From NCBI GenBank assembly GCA_028713655.1, contig JAQTNW010000024.1, positions 1 through 48,701 of the forward strand: a DNA stretch of 48,701 bases, read 5' to 3'. This DNA comes from Candidatus Methylacidiphilales bacterium. GTDB taxonomy: Bacteria; Verrucomicrobiota; Verrucomicrobiia; Methylacidiphilales; JAAUTS01. Shown here one piece after another: positions 1 through 8,660 of this stretch. Position 1 is the stretch's first letter, and each line of letters starts with the position of its first letter. A model generated the notes under the pieces. It saw only the letters and a list, made by a program, of their open reading frames with translations. It made no database searches and was not told the DNA's origin. A program made the position numbers and the translations under genes.

Positions 1-860
1 GGCTCGGGCTTGGGCATGGGCGGCGCCGGTTTGCCCTCAGTGGCCAATGTTGCAGCCTCGCTTTTCCATGTGTTCAGGGCCGCGGCATTGGCGGCTCCGT
101 ATTGTTCGTCCCATTTCTTTTTGGCCTCATTGTATTCGGCCATCTTGTCTTTATAGACAACGGAGGCTTGGGGATAATTGGCAATCAATTTTTCCGCAGC
201 TTGAACATGACCCTTGAGTTCCGCATCTTTGCGAAGGCCGTCCAGGCTGGTCCACGCCTGCGCCGGGGTGCCGCCCCAGTAGGTTCCAATCAGGCCTATC
301 GGCTGGTGAAAAGCCCCGTAAATATCCTGTCCGAAAAAATAACCCACCGCGGAAAAGCGCGCTGCAGTTGCGGGTGTGCAAATTTCCCATTTGCCCGCGA
401 CATCGTCCTGCGCCTGGATCGAGTTCTTTTTGGCAACCAGAAACAACCGGATTTGCGGGCAATCGGCCTTCGGCAATTCCGTGGCCGCATTGTGCGCGCG
501 GCTGAGGCCGAACTCCATATTCGACTGCCCGGAGCAAATCCAAACATCGCCTACCAGCACATCGGCCAATTTCAATTCATTACGCCCCTTGACAACTATT
601 TCGAGCGGATTGCCGGAAACTGAAATTGGCTCCAGTTCCACGCGCCATTTGCCGTCCTTCCCCGTTGTCACATGGGCTGTTTTGTCGCCGATCGATACCG
701 CGACTTCCTCACCCGGCTCAGCCCATCCCCATACCGGAAGCTTTTGCCCCTGTTGCAAGACCATGTGATCACCGAAAATCGACGGCAACCGCACCTCCCC
801 ATTCAGGCACGCGGCAGTTCCAAAAATCCACAATACAGATAAAATAAAATGGCGTTTCAT
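1..860 (-). CDS. Sialate O-acetylesterase-type esterase (3' end outside window)
   Basis: The reading frame starts at the ATG at 860 and stays open to the window edge, giving about 286 residues without a C-terminus. The start MKRHFILSVLWIFGTAACLNG is a signal peptide. It is followed by a beta-rich section (FGDHMVLQQG, PVWGWAEPGEEV) typical of secreted sialate-O-acetylesterase-like proteins, then the SGNH block I motif DVWICSGQSNMEF with the nucleophilic serine, and a block with GLIGTYWGGTPAQAW. A charged insert (KDAELKGHVQAAEKLIANY onward, then AKKKWDEQY) and a proline-rich stretch lie at the window edge, as in many planctomycete and verrucomicrobial members. The family removes acetyl or other acyl groups from sugars. 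The gene follows the 3-hydroxybutyrate dehydrogenase gene by 74 bases on the same strand and may be the last gene of that operon. Substrate is not predictable. Confidence 0.88.
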   Translation of the reverse strand, partial: MKRHFILSVLWIFGTAACLNGEVRLPSIFGDHMVLQQGQKLPVWGWAEPGEEVAVSIGDKTAHVTTGKDGKWRVELEPISVSGNPLEIVVKGRNELKLADVLVGDVWICSGQSNMEFGLSRAHNAATELPKADCPQIRLFLVAKKNSIQAQDDVAGKWEICTPATAARFSAVGYFFGQDIYGAFHQPIGLIGTYWGGTPAQAWTSLDGLRKDAELKGHVQAAEKLIANYPQASVVYKDKMAEYNEAKKKWDEQYGAANAAALNTWKSEAATLATEGKPAPPMPKPE

Positions 861-934
861 GGTTATAATTTGAAGTATGCCGTACCTGGTTCGCGGGCAA
901 AAAGGAGCCCGGCCACCGGATTGGTTCGGCTTGT

Positions 935-1708
935 TTACTGCGCTGTCCAACCCCCGTCTATTGTGATTGTATGTCCCGTCACATTGCGGGCCAGGGGACT
1001 GGAAAGATATTCCACTGCGGCGGCGACTTCCTCAAACGTGATGAACATCTTCTTCGGCATTGGCTGGAGCATGATGCTCCCGATCACCTCATCTTCGGAA
1101 ATCCCGCGTACGCGTGCCTGGTCCTTGATCTGGGCATCCACGAGCGGCGTCCGAAGGTAGGAGGGACAGATGGTGTTAATGGTGATGTCCGCATCCGCCG
1201 TTTCCAGCGCGATAACTTTGGAAAAGCCGATCTGTGCGTGCTTTGCGGTGACGTAGGCGGATTTGTAAGGTGACGCAACGAGAGAATGAATCGACCCGAT
1301 GTTAATGATGCGCCCAAATCCGCTTTTTCTCATGCCGGGCAGAAGGGCTCGCGTCATGAGAAAGGAACCTTTCAGCATCACATTCAGCAGCAAATCCCAT
1401 TTGGCGGTGGAAAACTCCTCAATTTTCGAGACGTGCTGCAACCCGGCGTTGTTCACCAGCACGTCGATGCGCCGCTGACCAAGCTCCTGCAACAACCGCC
1501 CGATGTCCTCCTCTGAAGTCACATCAAGGGCGTGGGCTTCCGCTATCCCTCCCATCTCCTTGATCAGCGCGGCGGTTTCTCCCGCTCCTTCAACGTTGAG
1601 GTCGCTCGCAACGATGGAATGTCCCCATTGTGCGAGACAAAGGCCGAGTCCGCGTCCCAGGCCGCTGCCGGCGCCTGTGATGAGAATGCTGCGTTTTGGA
1701 TTCATCAT
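935..1708 (-). CDS. bdhA: D-3-hydroxybutyrate dehydrogenase (SDR family)
   Basis: This 257-residue short-chain dehydrogenase oxidises 3-hydroxybutyrate to acetoacetate with NAD. It has the cofactor motif TGAGSGLG at residues 11-18, NNAG at 86-89, and the catalytic set Ser139, Tyr152 and Lys156 (SAYVTAKHA). The stretches NAGLQHVSKIEEF, INTICPSYLRTPLVDAQI and the ending TGHTITIDGGW are characteristic of the 3-hydroxybutyrate dehydrogenase subfamily rather than generic SDRs. The ATG at 1708 is chosen because AGGAG (1719-1723) lies 10 bases before it; a second ATG follows at once, and upstream codons in frame lack homology. It lies 53 bases after scoB and completes a set of permease, dehydrogenase, CoA-transferase and thiolase. 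Function assignment rests on motifs plus this context. Confidence 0.9.
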   Translation of the reverse strand: MMNPKRSILITGAGSGLGRGLGLCLAQWGHSIVASDLNVEGAGETAALIKEMGGIAEAHALDVTSEEDIGRLLQELGQRRIDVLVNNAGLQHVSKIEEFSTAKWDLLLNVMLKGSFLMTRALLPGMRKSGFGRIINIGSIHSLVASPYKSAYVTAKHAQIGFSKVIALETADADITINTICPSYLRTPLVDAQIKDQARVRGISEDEVIGSIMLQPMPKKMFITFEEVAAAVEYLSSPLARNVTGHTITIDGGWTAQ

Positions 1709-1761
1709 AATCAAAGTTCTCCTGTTGACTGCCGCCACTTGCGGAACTTTGGCAATTTCCC

Positions 1762-2418
1762 CTAACCCTGTCCGGTACACAGGGCTGTTGAAACCGTAAA
1801 GCAGGCTTCCGTCTTCTCCTTGATTTCCTCCGTTGAGGCTCCCGGTTGCGTTTCTACCAGCACCATGCCAGAGGACGTGAAGTCAAAGACGGCCAGGTCG
1901 GTAATCAGCCGGTGCACCACCCGTTGGCCGGTCAAAGGCAGCGTACATTGCTTTTTTACCTTCGATTCACCATGTTTGTTCACATGTTCCATGATGACCA
2001 CGACCCTCTTCGCCCCGTTGACGAGATCCATCGCCCCTCCCATCCCCTTTACAAGTTTGCCGGGGATCATCCAGTTGGCCAGATCGCCCTGTTCGGAAAC
2101 TTCCATTCCACCCAGTATGGCGAGATCAATGTGTCCGCCCCGGATCATGGCAAACGATTCGGCGCTGTCGAAAAAAGAAGCCCCCGTGACGGACGTGATC
2201 GTTTCCTTGCCCGCGTTGATCAAATCGGCATCCTCCAACCCTTCCAAAGGATAAGGCCCGATTCCGAGCAATCCGTTTTCCGATTGCAGCAATACGCTGA
2301 GATTTCCGGGAATCTCGTTGGCAATCAAGGTGGGCATGCCGATGCCCAAATTGACGTTCATCCCGTCCTGAATCTCACGTACCGCCCGCTTCACAATAGT
2401 CGATCGAGTGTCCTGCAT
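1762..2418 (-). CDS. scoB: 3-oxoacid CoA-transferase, subunit B
   Basis: This is the beta subunit (218 residues) of a class I CoA-transferase, which moves CoA from succinyl-CoA or acetyl-CoA to acetoacetate. It carries the active-site motif SENGLLG near residue 50, whose glutamate forms the covalent CoA thioester, preceded by NLGIGMPTLIAN. MGGAMDLVNGAKRVVV in the second half is also typical. The ATG at 2418 has AGGGAAG just upstream, and the frame extends to 2589 only as non-homologous sequence overlapping the alpha gene. The alpha subunit gene ends 31 bases upstream, so the two are surely co-expressed. Whether the donor is succinyl-CoA or acetyl-CoA cannot be told from the sequence. Confidence 0.93.
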   Translation of the reverse strand: MQDTRSTIVKRAVREIQDGMNVNLGIGMPTLIANEIPGNLSVLLQSENGLLGIGPYPLEGLEDADLINAGKETITSVTGASFFDSAESFAMIRGGHIDLAILGGMEVSEQGDLANWMIPGKLVKGMGGAMDLVNGAKRVVVIMEHVNKHGESKVKKQCTLPLTGQRVVHRLITDLAVFDFTSSGMVLVETQPGASTEEIKEKTEACFTVSTALCTGQG

Positions 2419-2449
2419 ATGTCTTCCCTGATGGGTTCCGGTAATGGTT

Positions 2450-3154
2450 TTATGGTTTTCTGACCGTACGGCGTTCGATTCTTTTCTGATAATTTCCACC
2501 ACACAACACCCGTTGGACAAAAATGGCCGGGGTATGAATGTGATCCGGTTCCAGTCCGCCCACTTCCACGATTTCTTCAACCTCGGCAACTGTCACTTTG
2601 CCGGCCATTGCCGCCAGTGGATTAAAATTCCGCGCGGTCTTGCGGTAAACCAGGTTCCCAAGCCGGTCCGCCTTCCAGCCCTTCACAAGGGCAAAGTCGC
2701 CCACGATGGCTTTTTCAAGAATATAGACCCGACCATCAAACTCCTTGTGCTCTTTTCCCTCGGCAATAGGCGTCCCCACTCCGGTTGCCGTGTAAAAACC
2801 CGGGATCCCGGCTCCCCCCGCTCGTATCCGCTCCGCCAGCGTGCCTTGGGGCACGAGCTCAACTTCGACTTCGCCGCTTAAAAACTGTTGTTCGAATATC
2901 TTGTTCTCCCCGACATAGGAGGACACCATTTTCTTGATCTGCTTGTTCGCCAGCAGAACCCCCAGCCCCCAATCTTCGACTCCGCAATTGTTGCTGACGA
3001 TTGTCAGGTTTTTCGGCCCCCTTTCCCTCAGGGCCAGAATTGCCTGTTCAGGAATTCCACAGAGTCCAAATCCGCCAACAATGAGGGTTGCCCCGTCCTG
3101 AATATCCTGAACAGCTGCGGTGAAGGAGTTGACAATCTTATTTCGTCCGGTCAT
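2450..3154 (-). CDS. scoA: 3-oxoacid CoA-transferase, subunit A
   Basis: This is the alpha subunit (234 residues) of the acetoacetate-activating CoA-transferase. Typical motifs are [13 protein letters not shown] near residue 25, [38 protein letters not shown] and the [21 protein letters not shown] stretch. The length matches the family. No good ribosome site is visible before the ATG at 3154, but no better start exists. It lies 76 bases downstream of the thiolase gene and 31 bases upstream of scoB. Together with the thiolase it converts acetoacetate into two acetyl-CoA, the last steps of 3-hydroxybutyrate use. Confidence 0.93.
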   Translation of the reverse strand: MTGRNKIVNSFTAAVQDIQDGATLIVGGFGLCGIPEQAILALRERGPKNLTIVSNNCGVEDWGLGVLLANKQIKKMVSSYVGENKIFEQQFLSGEVEVELVPQGTLAERIRAGGAGIPGFYTATGVGTPIAEGKEHKEFDGRVYILEKAIVGDFALVKGWKADRLGNLVYRKTARNFNPLAAMAGKVTVAEVEEIVEVGGLEPDHIHTPAIFVQRVLCGGNYQKRIERRTVRKP

Positions 3155-3230
3155 AGGGTTTCGCTTTCAACAAGTTGGCTCATGTTCCAAAAAAAATCCG
3201 CGGCAGATGCATCCCGTATGCTCTGTGTAG

Positions 3231-4361
3231 TCAGGGGCGCTGCATGGCCACCGCGCAACCCATGCCTCCGCCCACGCACAGGGACGCCAGTCCGCTCCGG
3301 GGCCGCCGGTGCGCGAGATGCACCAGCAACCGCGCTCCGCTGGCGCCAATTGGATGACCGAGCGCAATCGCCCCGCCATCCGTGTTGACTTTCCCCTCAT
3401 CAAGCCCCAATTCCACAATGCAGGCGATGGATTGCGCGGCGAATGCCTCGTTGAGTTCGATCATGTCGAACCCGCCGGGATCGCTGGTAATTTTTCTCGT
3501 CGCATAGACCGGACCCAATCCCATGACATCCGGATCGCAGCCCACAGATGCGCCGGCCGTGATCACCATGAGCGGGCTCAGTCCGCACTCAATCCCGCGC
3601 GCCTCATCACAGATCACCAGCATGGCCGCACCGTCATTGAGGCCCGAGGCGTTGCCTGCCGTCACCGTGCCTTTTGGATTGAACGCGGGGCGCAGCGTGG
3701 CAAGCGTCTCGACGGTGGTTTCAGGACGCGGATGCTCATCCTTCTCCAGCTTGTCCACCGGCGTGATTTCGTCGCGGAAATGTCCGGCGGCCTCCGCCGC
3801 AGCGTAGCGCTGCTGGCTGCGCACGGCGAAACGATCCTGCGCTTCGCGGGAAATGTTGCAGCGCTCCGCGACACGCTCGGCGGTAACACCCATGTGCTCG
3901 TTGCTGAACGCATCGGTCAGCCCGTCACGCAAAGCGGAATCAATCAGCACGCCATCGCCCAGCTTGTAACCCGACCGCGCACGGTTCAGCAGATACGGCG
4001 CATTGGACATTGATTCGGTGCCGCCACAAAGCACCATGCGGGCGGCGCCGCCACGGATGGCCTGGGTCGCAAGAATAACCGCCTGCATTCCGGACGCGCA
4101 CATCATGTTGACCGTAAAGGCGGGCGTGCTGACGGGCAGGCCGACTCCAATCCCGATCTGGCGCGCCACGTTCATGCCGAGTCCCGCACCCAACACATTA
4201 CCGACAATCACCGAATCAACAATCGAGGGATCGATGCCCGCGAGTGCGGCTCTCCCGGCCGCCACCCCCAGTTCGACGGCGGAACGTTTTGCCAATCCGC
4301 CAAGAAAACGGCCTTGCGGAGTGCGTTTTGCGGAGACAATCCAGATGGGTTTCATGGTCAT
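3231..4361 (-). CDS. Acetyl-CoA C-acetyltransferase (thiolase)
   Basis: This 376-residue thiolase cleaves acetoacetyl-CoA to two acetyl-CoA. All three active-site blocks are present: the acylated cysteine Cys88 in NMMCASGMQA, the histidine block GGAIALGHPIGASGAR, and the C-terminal cysteine block CVGGGMGCAVA. NEAFAAQ and GNASGLNDGAA are also intact. It is slightly shorter than the usual ~390 residues, with the shortening in the middle and not at a catalytic site. Two in-frame ATGs (4361 and 4355) are possible starts; neither has an obvious ribosome site. The permease stop lies only 11 bases upstream. In this setting a degradative role is more likely than polyhydroxybutyrate synthesis, since no synthase or reductase gene is nearby. 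Confidence 0.92.
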   Translation of the reverse strand: MTMKPIWIVSAKRTPQGRFLGGLAKRSAVELGVAAGRAALAGIDPSIVDSVIVGNVLGAGLGMNVARQIGIGVGLPVSTPAFTVNMMCASGMQAVILATQAIRGGAARMVLCGGTESMSNAPYLLNRARSGYKLGDGVLIDSALRDGLTDAFSNEHMGVTAERVAERCNISREAQDRFAVRSQQRYAAAEAAGHFRDEITPVDKLEKDEHPRPETTVETLATLRPAFNPKGTVTAGNASGLNDGAAMLVICDEARGIECGLSPLMVITAGASVGCDPDVMGLGPVYATRKITSDPGGFDMIELNEAFAAQSIACIVELGLDEGKVNTDGGAIALGHPIGASGARLLVHLAHRRPRSGLASLCVGGGMGCAVAMQRP

Positions 4362-4372
4362 AAATTATATTG

Positions 4373-5764
4373 TCAGACGGTACCTGTCGCATAGTAAAGC
4401 GCGATCACAACGAACACGGACAGCGTTTTGATGCAGGTGACCGCAAATATATCCCGATAGGATTGGCGGTGCGTGAGACCGGTCACCGCCAGAAGTGTGA
4501 TGACGGCCCCGTTATGCGGCAATGTGTCCATCCCCCCGCTCGCCATGGAGGCCACGCGGTGCAGCACGTCCGGGGAAATGCCGGCTGTATGCGCGGCGGC
4601 GATGAACTGGTCCGCCATACTGCCCAGAGCAATACCCAGGCCACCGGAGGCCGAACCGGTGATACCGGCGAGCGCCGTAACCGTGATGGCTTCGTTGACG
4701 AGCGGATTGGGAATCAGCTTCAAAGCATTCCGGATCAAGACAAAGCCGGGTAGAGCGGCCACAACGGCGCCAAAACCATATACCGCCGCCGTGTTGACCG
4801 AGGCCATCAGCGCCCCGTCCACTGCAGACTTCGACGCCTCGGTAAATTTCCCGGCAACCGCCTTGAAGGCAAATCCGACAATGGTGAGAATGCCCAATGA
4901 AAGCGCCCCTTCGACCGCCCAGATCGCCGTCACCTTTTCAGTCTGCGTGACGACAGGAACCGTCATTCCCCCCAATAAAGTTTCATTCGTGGCGGCGTAG
5001 AATTTCGGGATGAGCCAGGTAAAGGCACTGTTGGCAACGCCGACAACGACGAGCGGCAGGAGTGCCACAATGGGCGGGATCGGTGATCCGAGGAGAGACA
5101 CTTCGGGCTCGTTTCTATGACCCGCGCCATAGGTCTCGCCCGCTGTCCGGGCACTCTTGCGCCGCCATTCCAGATAGCCCATTCCCGTGACAAAAATGAA
5201 AATCGACCCGGCCACCCCCAACCACGGGGCCGCCCATGTGGTGGTGTGGAAGAAGGAGGTGGGGATGATATTCTGAATCTGCGGCGAACCGGGAAGCGCA
5301 TCCATGGTAAAGCTGAAAGCCCCCAGCGCAATGGTTCCCGGGATGAGCCTCTTGGGAATGTCCCCTTGACGGAACATCTCGGCGGCAAAGGGATAGACGG
5401 CGAACACGACGACAAAGAGGGACACCCCGCCATAGGTCAGCAGCGCGCAGACCAGGACGATGGAAAGTATTGCGCGTTGGGATCCGACGGTCCGGATGAC
5501 TGAGGCCACGATGGATCGCGAAAATCCGGAAATCTCAATGAGCTTTCCGAAAACGGCACCCAGCAGAAAAACGGGCAGGTAAAGCTTTATGAAGCCCGCC
5601 GTCTTTTCCATGAAAAGACCTGTGAAAAGCGGCGGGACTGCGGAAGTATCCGTCAAAAAAACGGCCATGAGCGCCGCCACGGGAGCAAAAAGGATCACGC
5701 TGAAACCGCGATAAGCGACAACCATGAGAAACACGAGCGCGGTGAGAATGATTACGGCGTTCAT
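4373..5764 (-). CDS. GntP-type permease, probable 3-hydroxybutyrate transporter
   Basis: A 463-residue inner-membrane protein with about a dozen hydrophobic segments, starting MNAVIILTALVFLMVVAYRG. The pattern GKLIEISGFSRSIV, ALLTYGGVSLFVVVFAVYPFA, PGSPQIQNIIPT and GSASGGLGIALGSMADQFI resembles GntP-family permeases. Members of this branch are repeatedly found beside 3-hydroxybutyrate dehydrogenase in other bacteria and are named beta-hydroxybutyrate permeases there. Here the gene directly precedes the thiolase (11-base gap) and follows the SGNH-like gene by 25 bases, so transport of 3-hydroxybutyrate or a similar short hydroxy acid is a good inference. Gluconate is the main alternative for this fold, but no gluconate gene is nearby. 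Confidence 0.82.
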   Translation of the reverse strand: MNAVIILTALVFLMVVAYRGFSVILFAPVAALMAVFLTDTSAVPPLFTGLFMEKTAGFIKLYLPVFLLGAVFGKLIEISGFSRSIVASVIRTVGSQRAILSIVLVCALLTYGGVSLFVVVFAVYPFAAEMFRQGDIPKRLIPGTIALGAFSFTMDALPGSPQIQNIIPTSFFHTTTWAAPWLGVAGSIFIFVTGMGYLEWRRKSARTAGETYGAGHRNEPEVSLLGSPIPPIVALLPLVVVGVANSAFTWLIPKFYAATNETLLGGMTVPVVTQTEKVTAIWAVEGALSLGILTIVGFAFKAVAGKFTEASKSAVDGALMASVNTAAVYGFGAVVAALPGFVLIRNALKLIPNPLVNEAITVTALAGITGSASGGLGIALGSMADQFIAAAHTAGISPDVLHRVASMASGGMDTLPHNGAVITLLAVTGLTHRQSYRDIFAVTCIKTLSVFVVIALYYATGTV

Positions 5765-5789
5765 CGAGGGGGATTGGCCTATCTTTGGT

Positions 5790-6719
5790 TTACTTGGAAA
5801 CGACTCCGCTGAGCGGATGATGAATCACCGCATCCCAGGCCAGTTGTTGGAGAAGGCGGTTGAGCTTATCCGTTTCGCCCGCAGGAAGCTTGAGATCGGC
5901 CAGCACCTTGGGGATGGGCAAGCCAACGGGACTTTTCCGGTAAATCACCGCATAGTGCGCGTAGGAAATCAACGCTTGCAGCGCCGGCTTGGGATGTCCA
6001 AGCGGATCGCGGAAAATATCCTCCTGCGTTTTCAATCCCGGAGCTTCTCCGGCAATGATTTTTTCGCGCAGCGCAATAACGGCCTGACCCACCGGCACGA
6101 CGAAAATCACCTGCTTGCCAAGCTTCGTGTTCACCGCGCGGATGTGCGCGTCCATTTCGTCGAAATAGCGCTGGTGAATCGCACGCAGGGAATCGCCGGT
6201 CTGCGCGTTGTGATCCACCGAGGTGGGAACCGGTATCTTCGGAGGATCGTAATAATGCGGTTCGTAGGCATCGAAAGGCAGCCAGAATTCCTGCACGGTC
6301 ACGCGAATGTCCGGATTGTGCTGCAGACCCAGTTGCGCAAACTTTTCGATTCCGGCATCGGGAAGATAAATCGGAGTCAACACGAGCACATCCACGGCAC
6401 CCGTTTGCAAAGCTTGCTTGGCCTTGTTATCAGCATCCTTGATATACCAATGTTGAATGGTCTTCGAGCCGCCAATATAATTTGTTCCAACGAATACCTG
6501 GCCTTCAACGCCCGCTGACTTCGCGATCTCATCCAGAATGGGCGGGACTTGCGCGAAATAGCTGTGGTGGGCGGCGAAAATGCGCTGGCCTTTGACGATC
6601 GGCTCCAAGGCCACGTTGGCCGTCGCTGCGGCGGTTTCCGGGCTTTTCAGCAAGGCTTCTTCGCTGAAAGCGCCTGCAATCGGAAACAGCAAAAGGCAGA
6701 TGAATAATTTGAGTTTCAT
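5790..6719 (-). CDS. Secreted SGNH-hydrolase-like protein
   Basis: A 309-residue exported protein that heads the 3-hydroxybutyrate operon. The ATG at 6719 gives a clear signal peptide (MKLKLFICLLLFPIAGAFS); the frame extends upstream but without a better start. After it come FAAHHSYFAQVPPILDEIAKSAG (Ser53 in the place of the SGNH block I serine) and NYIGGSKTIQHW (residues 80-91), an arrangement like the DUF4886/SGNH-type proteins common in planctomycetes and verrucomicrobia. Near the C-terminus there is DPLGHPKPAL, which could hold the catalytic Asp-x-x-His, followed by a conserved AVIYRKSPVGLPIP block. An esterase role is inferred from fold only. It is separated from the permease gene by 25 bases, suggesting co-transcription. 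A 14-bp palindrome (6805-6818) lies 86 bases upstream. Confidence 0.7.
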   Translation of the reverse strand: MKLKLFICLLLFPIAGAFSEEALLKSPETAAATANVALEPIVKGQRIFAAHHSYFAQVPPILDEIAKSAGVEGQVFVGTNYIGGSKTIQHWYIKDADNKAKQALQTGAVDVLVLTPIYLPDAGIEKFAQLGLQHNPDIRVTVQEFWLPFDAYEPHYYDPPKIPVPTSVDHNAQTGDSLRAIHQRYFDEMDAHIRAVNTKLGKQVIFVVPVGQAVIALREKIIAGEAPGLKTQEDIFRDPLGHPKPALQALISYAHYAVIYRKSPVGLPIPKVLADLKLPAGETDKLNRLLQQLAWDAVIHHPLSGVVSK

Positions 6720-6804
6720 GATTTGAAATGCCGGTTGGGAACTTAGCATAGACTTTGTTATTCTGTTGTCTCTAAAATGATGGTTTCCGGCAATCAAGTT
6801 GCCA

Positions 6805-6818
6805 TTCTACATGTAGAA
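6805..6818. promoter_or_regulatory. Operator-like palindrome, site A (TTCTACATGTAGAA)
   Basis: A perfect 14-bp palindrome in the 146-base region between the divergent genes at 6719 (minus) and 6866 (plus). It ends 47 bases before the plus-strand ATG, the same spacing as sites at 17990 and 24243. It differs at two positions from the word TTCTACAGTTAGAA found at 24243. Binding by a dimeric regulator is inferred. Confidence 0.6.
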
Positions 6819-6865
6819 ATGAGCGGGATTTGTAGTGAACTTCGTTTCAACCTAGGGTTGTCCGG

Positions 6866-8506
6866 ATGAAATTTGTTTTTGCCCTGCTCATCGGCTTCCT
6901 CCACAACGCCTTATCCACCGCCAGTCCTTCGGAAACGGAAAATCCCGGCCTGGAAAACGCCCCCACCCCGCCCGCCCAGGTCAAAACCATTACCCAATAC
7001 GGCATCACCTGGACTTTTGAGAAAGAAGTTCCGGCAGGACAATTTGTCACCGGCGACTGGTGGGTGGTCGGACCCGTCACTGTGATCAGCGTCTCCCCCA
7101 CGCCCGGACCCGCGCCCGCGGATGAACCGGCCACCGAAGCCAAAAGTATTTACGGCGCCACCTCGCTTGGCAACGACAAGCGCCTGAGAAACGGCTCGAT
7201 GCTTTTCTCCGCAGACACGGAAATCCCAATGGATTTTTCAAAACAGGGTTACGATTCGCGCCTTGCGAACTTCGACCCGGCGCTCTCCACAAAGTTCCCC
7301 AGCAGCCTGGCGCCCGGCCAATCGTTGATCTCAAGCATCAGCAGCGAGAACTACAACAAAAAAGGAAGTCTGGCGACGCCATACGTTCCCGCAATCCAGA
7401 CGCCGGACTTGACCAAGGGCCTAGCAGCCGGCAAGGAGATACCGCTGGCGTTGGACAGCGCTGCCGTGCTCACCTGTCTGGATCAGGCTCCCCCGGCGGA
7501 TGCGTTTCGTCCCGCGTATATCGGTAAGACAAAAACAATTTATCGGACGAAAGACATCCGCTGGGACTTGCTGCCGAATCTCAAACCGGTCGCGGCAACT
7601 CCGGACTGGAACGCCATGGCGCGCGTTTTTGAACGTCCCTGGCTCGACCATATTTCCAGTTGGCTGATCCAAGCCACTGGGCCGGGGCAGAACCAGCCCA
7701 GCTATGGCGGCATTTTTACCAACCTGACATCCACAGCGGGCCTGATGCTGCTTCTCGATGTCCCGCAGAAGCAGAAGCAAAAACTCATGATCAGTTATCT
7801 GCAACTGGGGATCGACCTCCACGGCCTGGCGGAATGCGGCCGACAGTGGTTTTCCGACGGCGGCCACTGGATGGGACGAAAGTGGCCGATTATTTTCGCG
7901 AGCGCCATGCTCGACCAGCCCGCGCTGCGAACATTCCCGCCGGTGGATTTGCAAGCGCTCCGCGGCCACAGCAAGTTGGAGATTCTGCCTTCGCCGACGG
8001 GCGATCCGGCGCCAACCACAATTTTTCAGGAGGATTTGGACACCTACTATGGCAAGGGCGCGGATGGCCAGAATGTTCTGTGGCAGATTGTTTTTCACAC
8101 CCACACCCGGCAGGCCTATTTGGAAAAACCATTCTTCGAATGGAATGAAGACGACAAATTTACAAATAAATACTACTGGGTCACATGCAACTGGAACGCC
8201 TTCGCCCTGGCCGCGCTGTACATGAAGATGAAGTCCGCGTGGAACCATGACGCTTTTTTTGATTATTGCGACTGGTACATGGCGCCGGGGCAGACGAGGC
8301 TCGATACAAACGGGAAACCCGTTCCAACCCGGGATACCACGGCGATTTTTATGCAGCAAATGTGGGATGCGTACCGTTCCACTGCGCCCGAACAACCCGG
8401 CGGCACGGACAATCTCAAGTGGACATGGGTGGATGGCAAGCTGGATGAAGCAACCCGGAAATTCCATGCCAGCAAAGGACAATGGGTCCCCAACCCAAAG
8501 CCGTGA
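6866..8506 (+). CDS. Secreted protein of unknown function, alpha-helical toroid-like
   Basis: A 546-residue protein with a short signal peptide (MKFVFALLIGFLHNALSTAS). Residues about 40-80 (GITWTFEKEVPAGQFVTGDWWVVGPVTV) look like a beta-sandwich repeat seen in other secreted planctomycete and verrucomicrobial proteins. The C-terminal half is rich in aromatic residues and helices (ERPWLDHISSWLIQATGP, CGRQWFSDGGHWMGRKWPIIFASAML, NKYYWVTCNWNAFALAALYMKM, FFDYCDWYM), as in alpha/alpha-toroid lyases and hydrolases. I do not recognise a named family. It is monocistronic: a palindromic operator-like site lies 47 bases upstream and a repeat array follows. A carbohydrate-active role is a guess from fold style and neighbours. 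Confidence 0.75.
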   Translation: MKFVFALLIGFLHNALSTASPSETENPGLENAPTPPAQVKTITQYGITWTFEKEVPAGQFVTGDWWVVGPVTVISVSPTPGPAPADEPATEAKSIYGATSLGNDKRLRNGSMLFSADTEIPMDFSKQGYDSRLANFDPALSTKFPSSLAPGQSLISSISSENYNKKGSLATPYVPAIQTPDLTKGLAAGKEIPLALDSAAVLTCLDQAPPADAFRPAYIGKTKTIYRTKDIRWDLLPNLKPVAATPDWNAMARVFERPWLDHISSWLIQATGPGQNQPSYGGIFTNLTSTAGLMLLLDVPQKQKQKLMISYLQLGIDLHGLAECGRQWFSDGGHWMGRKWPIIFASAMLDQPALRTFPPVDLQALRGHSKLEILPSPTGDPAPTTIFQEDLDTYYGKGADGQNVLWQIVFHTHTRQAYLEKPFFEWNEDDKFTNKYYWVTCNWNAFALAALYMKMKSAWNHDAFFDYCDWYMAPGQTRLDTNGKPVPTRDTTAIFMQQMWDAYRSTAPEQPGGTDNLKWTWVDGKLDEATRKFHASKGQWVPNPKP

Positions 8507-8567
8507 CGACAGTCAATCCTCAACGGTTCTTCAACCATTACTTCGAATTTTTCAAGTAATCGATGTT

Positions 8568-8658
8568 TAGCCTGCATATTTCATACTCATTTCAATGGTC
8601 AACCTGTTAGCGCCGGGACGTAACAGCGGAAAGATACGTACTGGGCATATGCAGGCTA
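8568..8658. repeat. TIR element, pair 1, first unit
   Basis: A 91-bp segment with perfect 12-bp terminal inverted repeats, TAGCCTGCATAT (8568-8579) and ATATGCAGGCTA (8647-8658). It begins 62 bases after the stop of the 6866 gene. Its end sequence is related to that of the next unit (TAGCCTGCATATTTCA against TAACCCGGATGTTTCA). It has the arrangement of a REP/BIME-like or miniature inverted-repeat element. No open reading frame of note. Confidence 0.75.
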
Positions 8659-8660
8659 TG

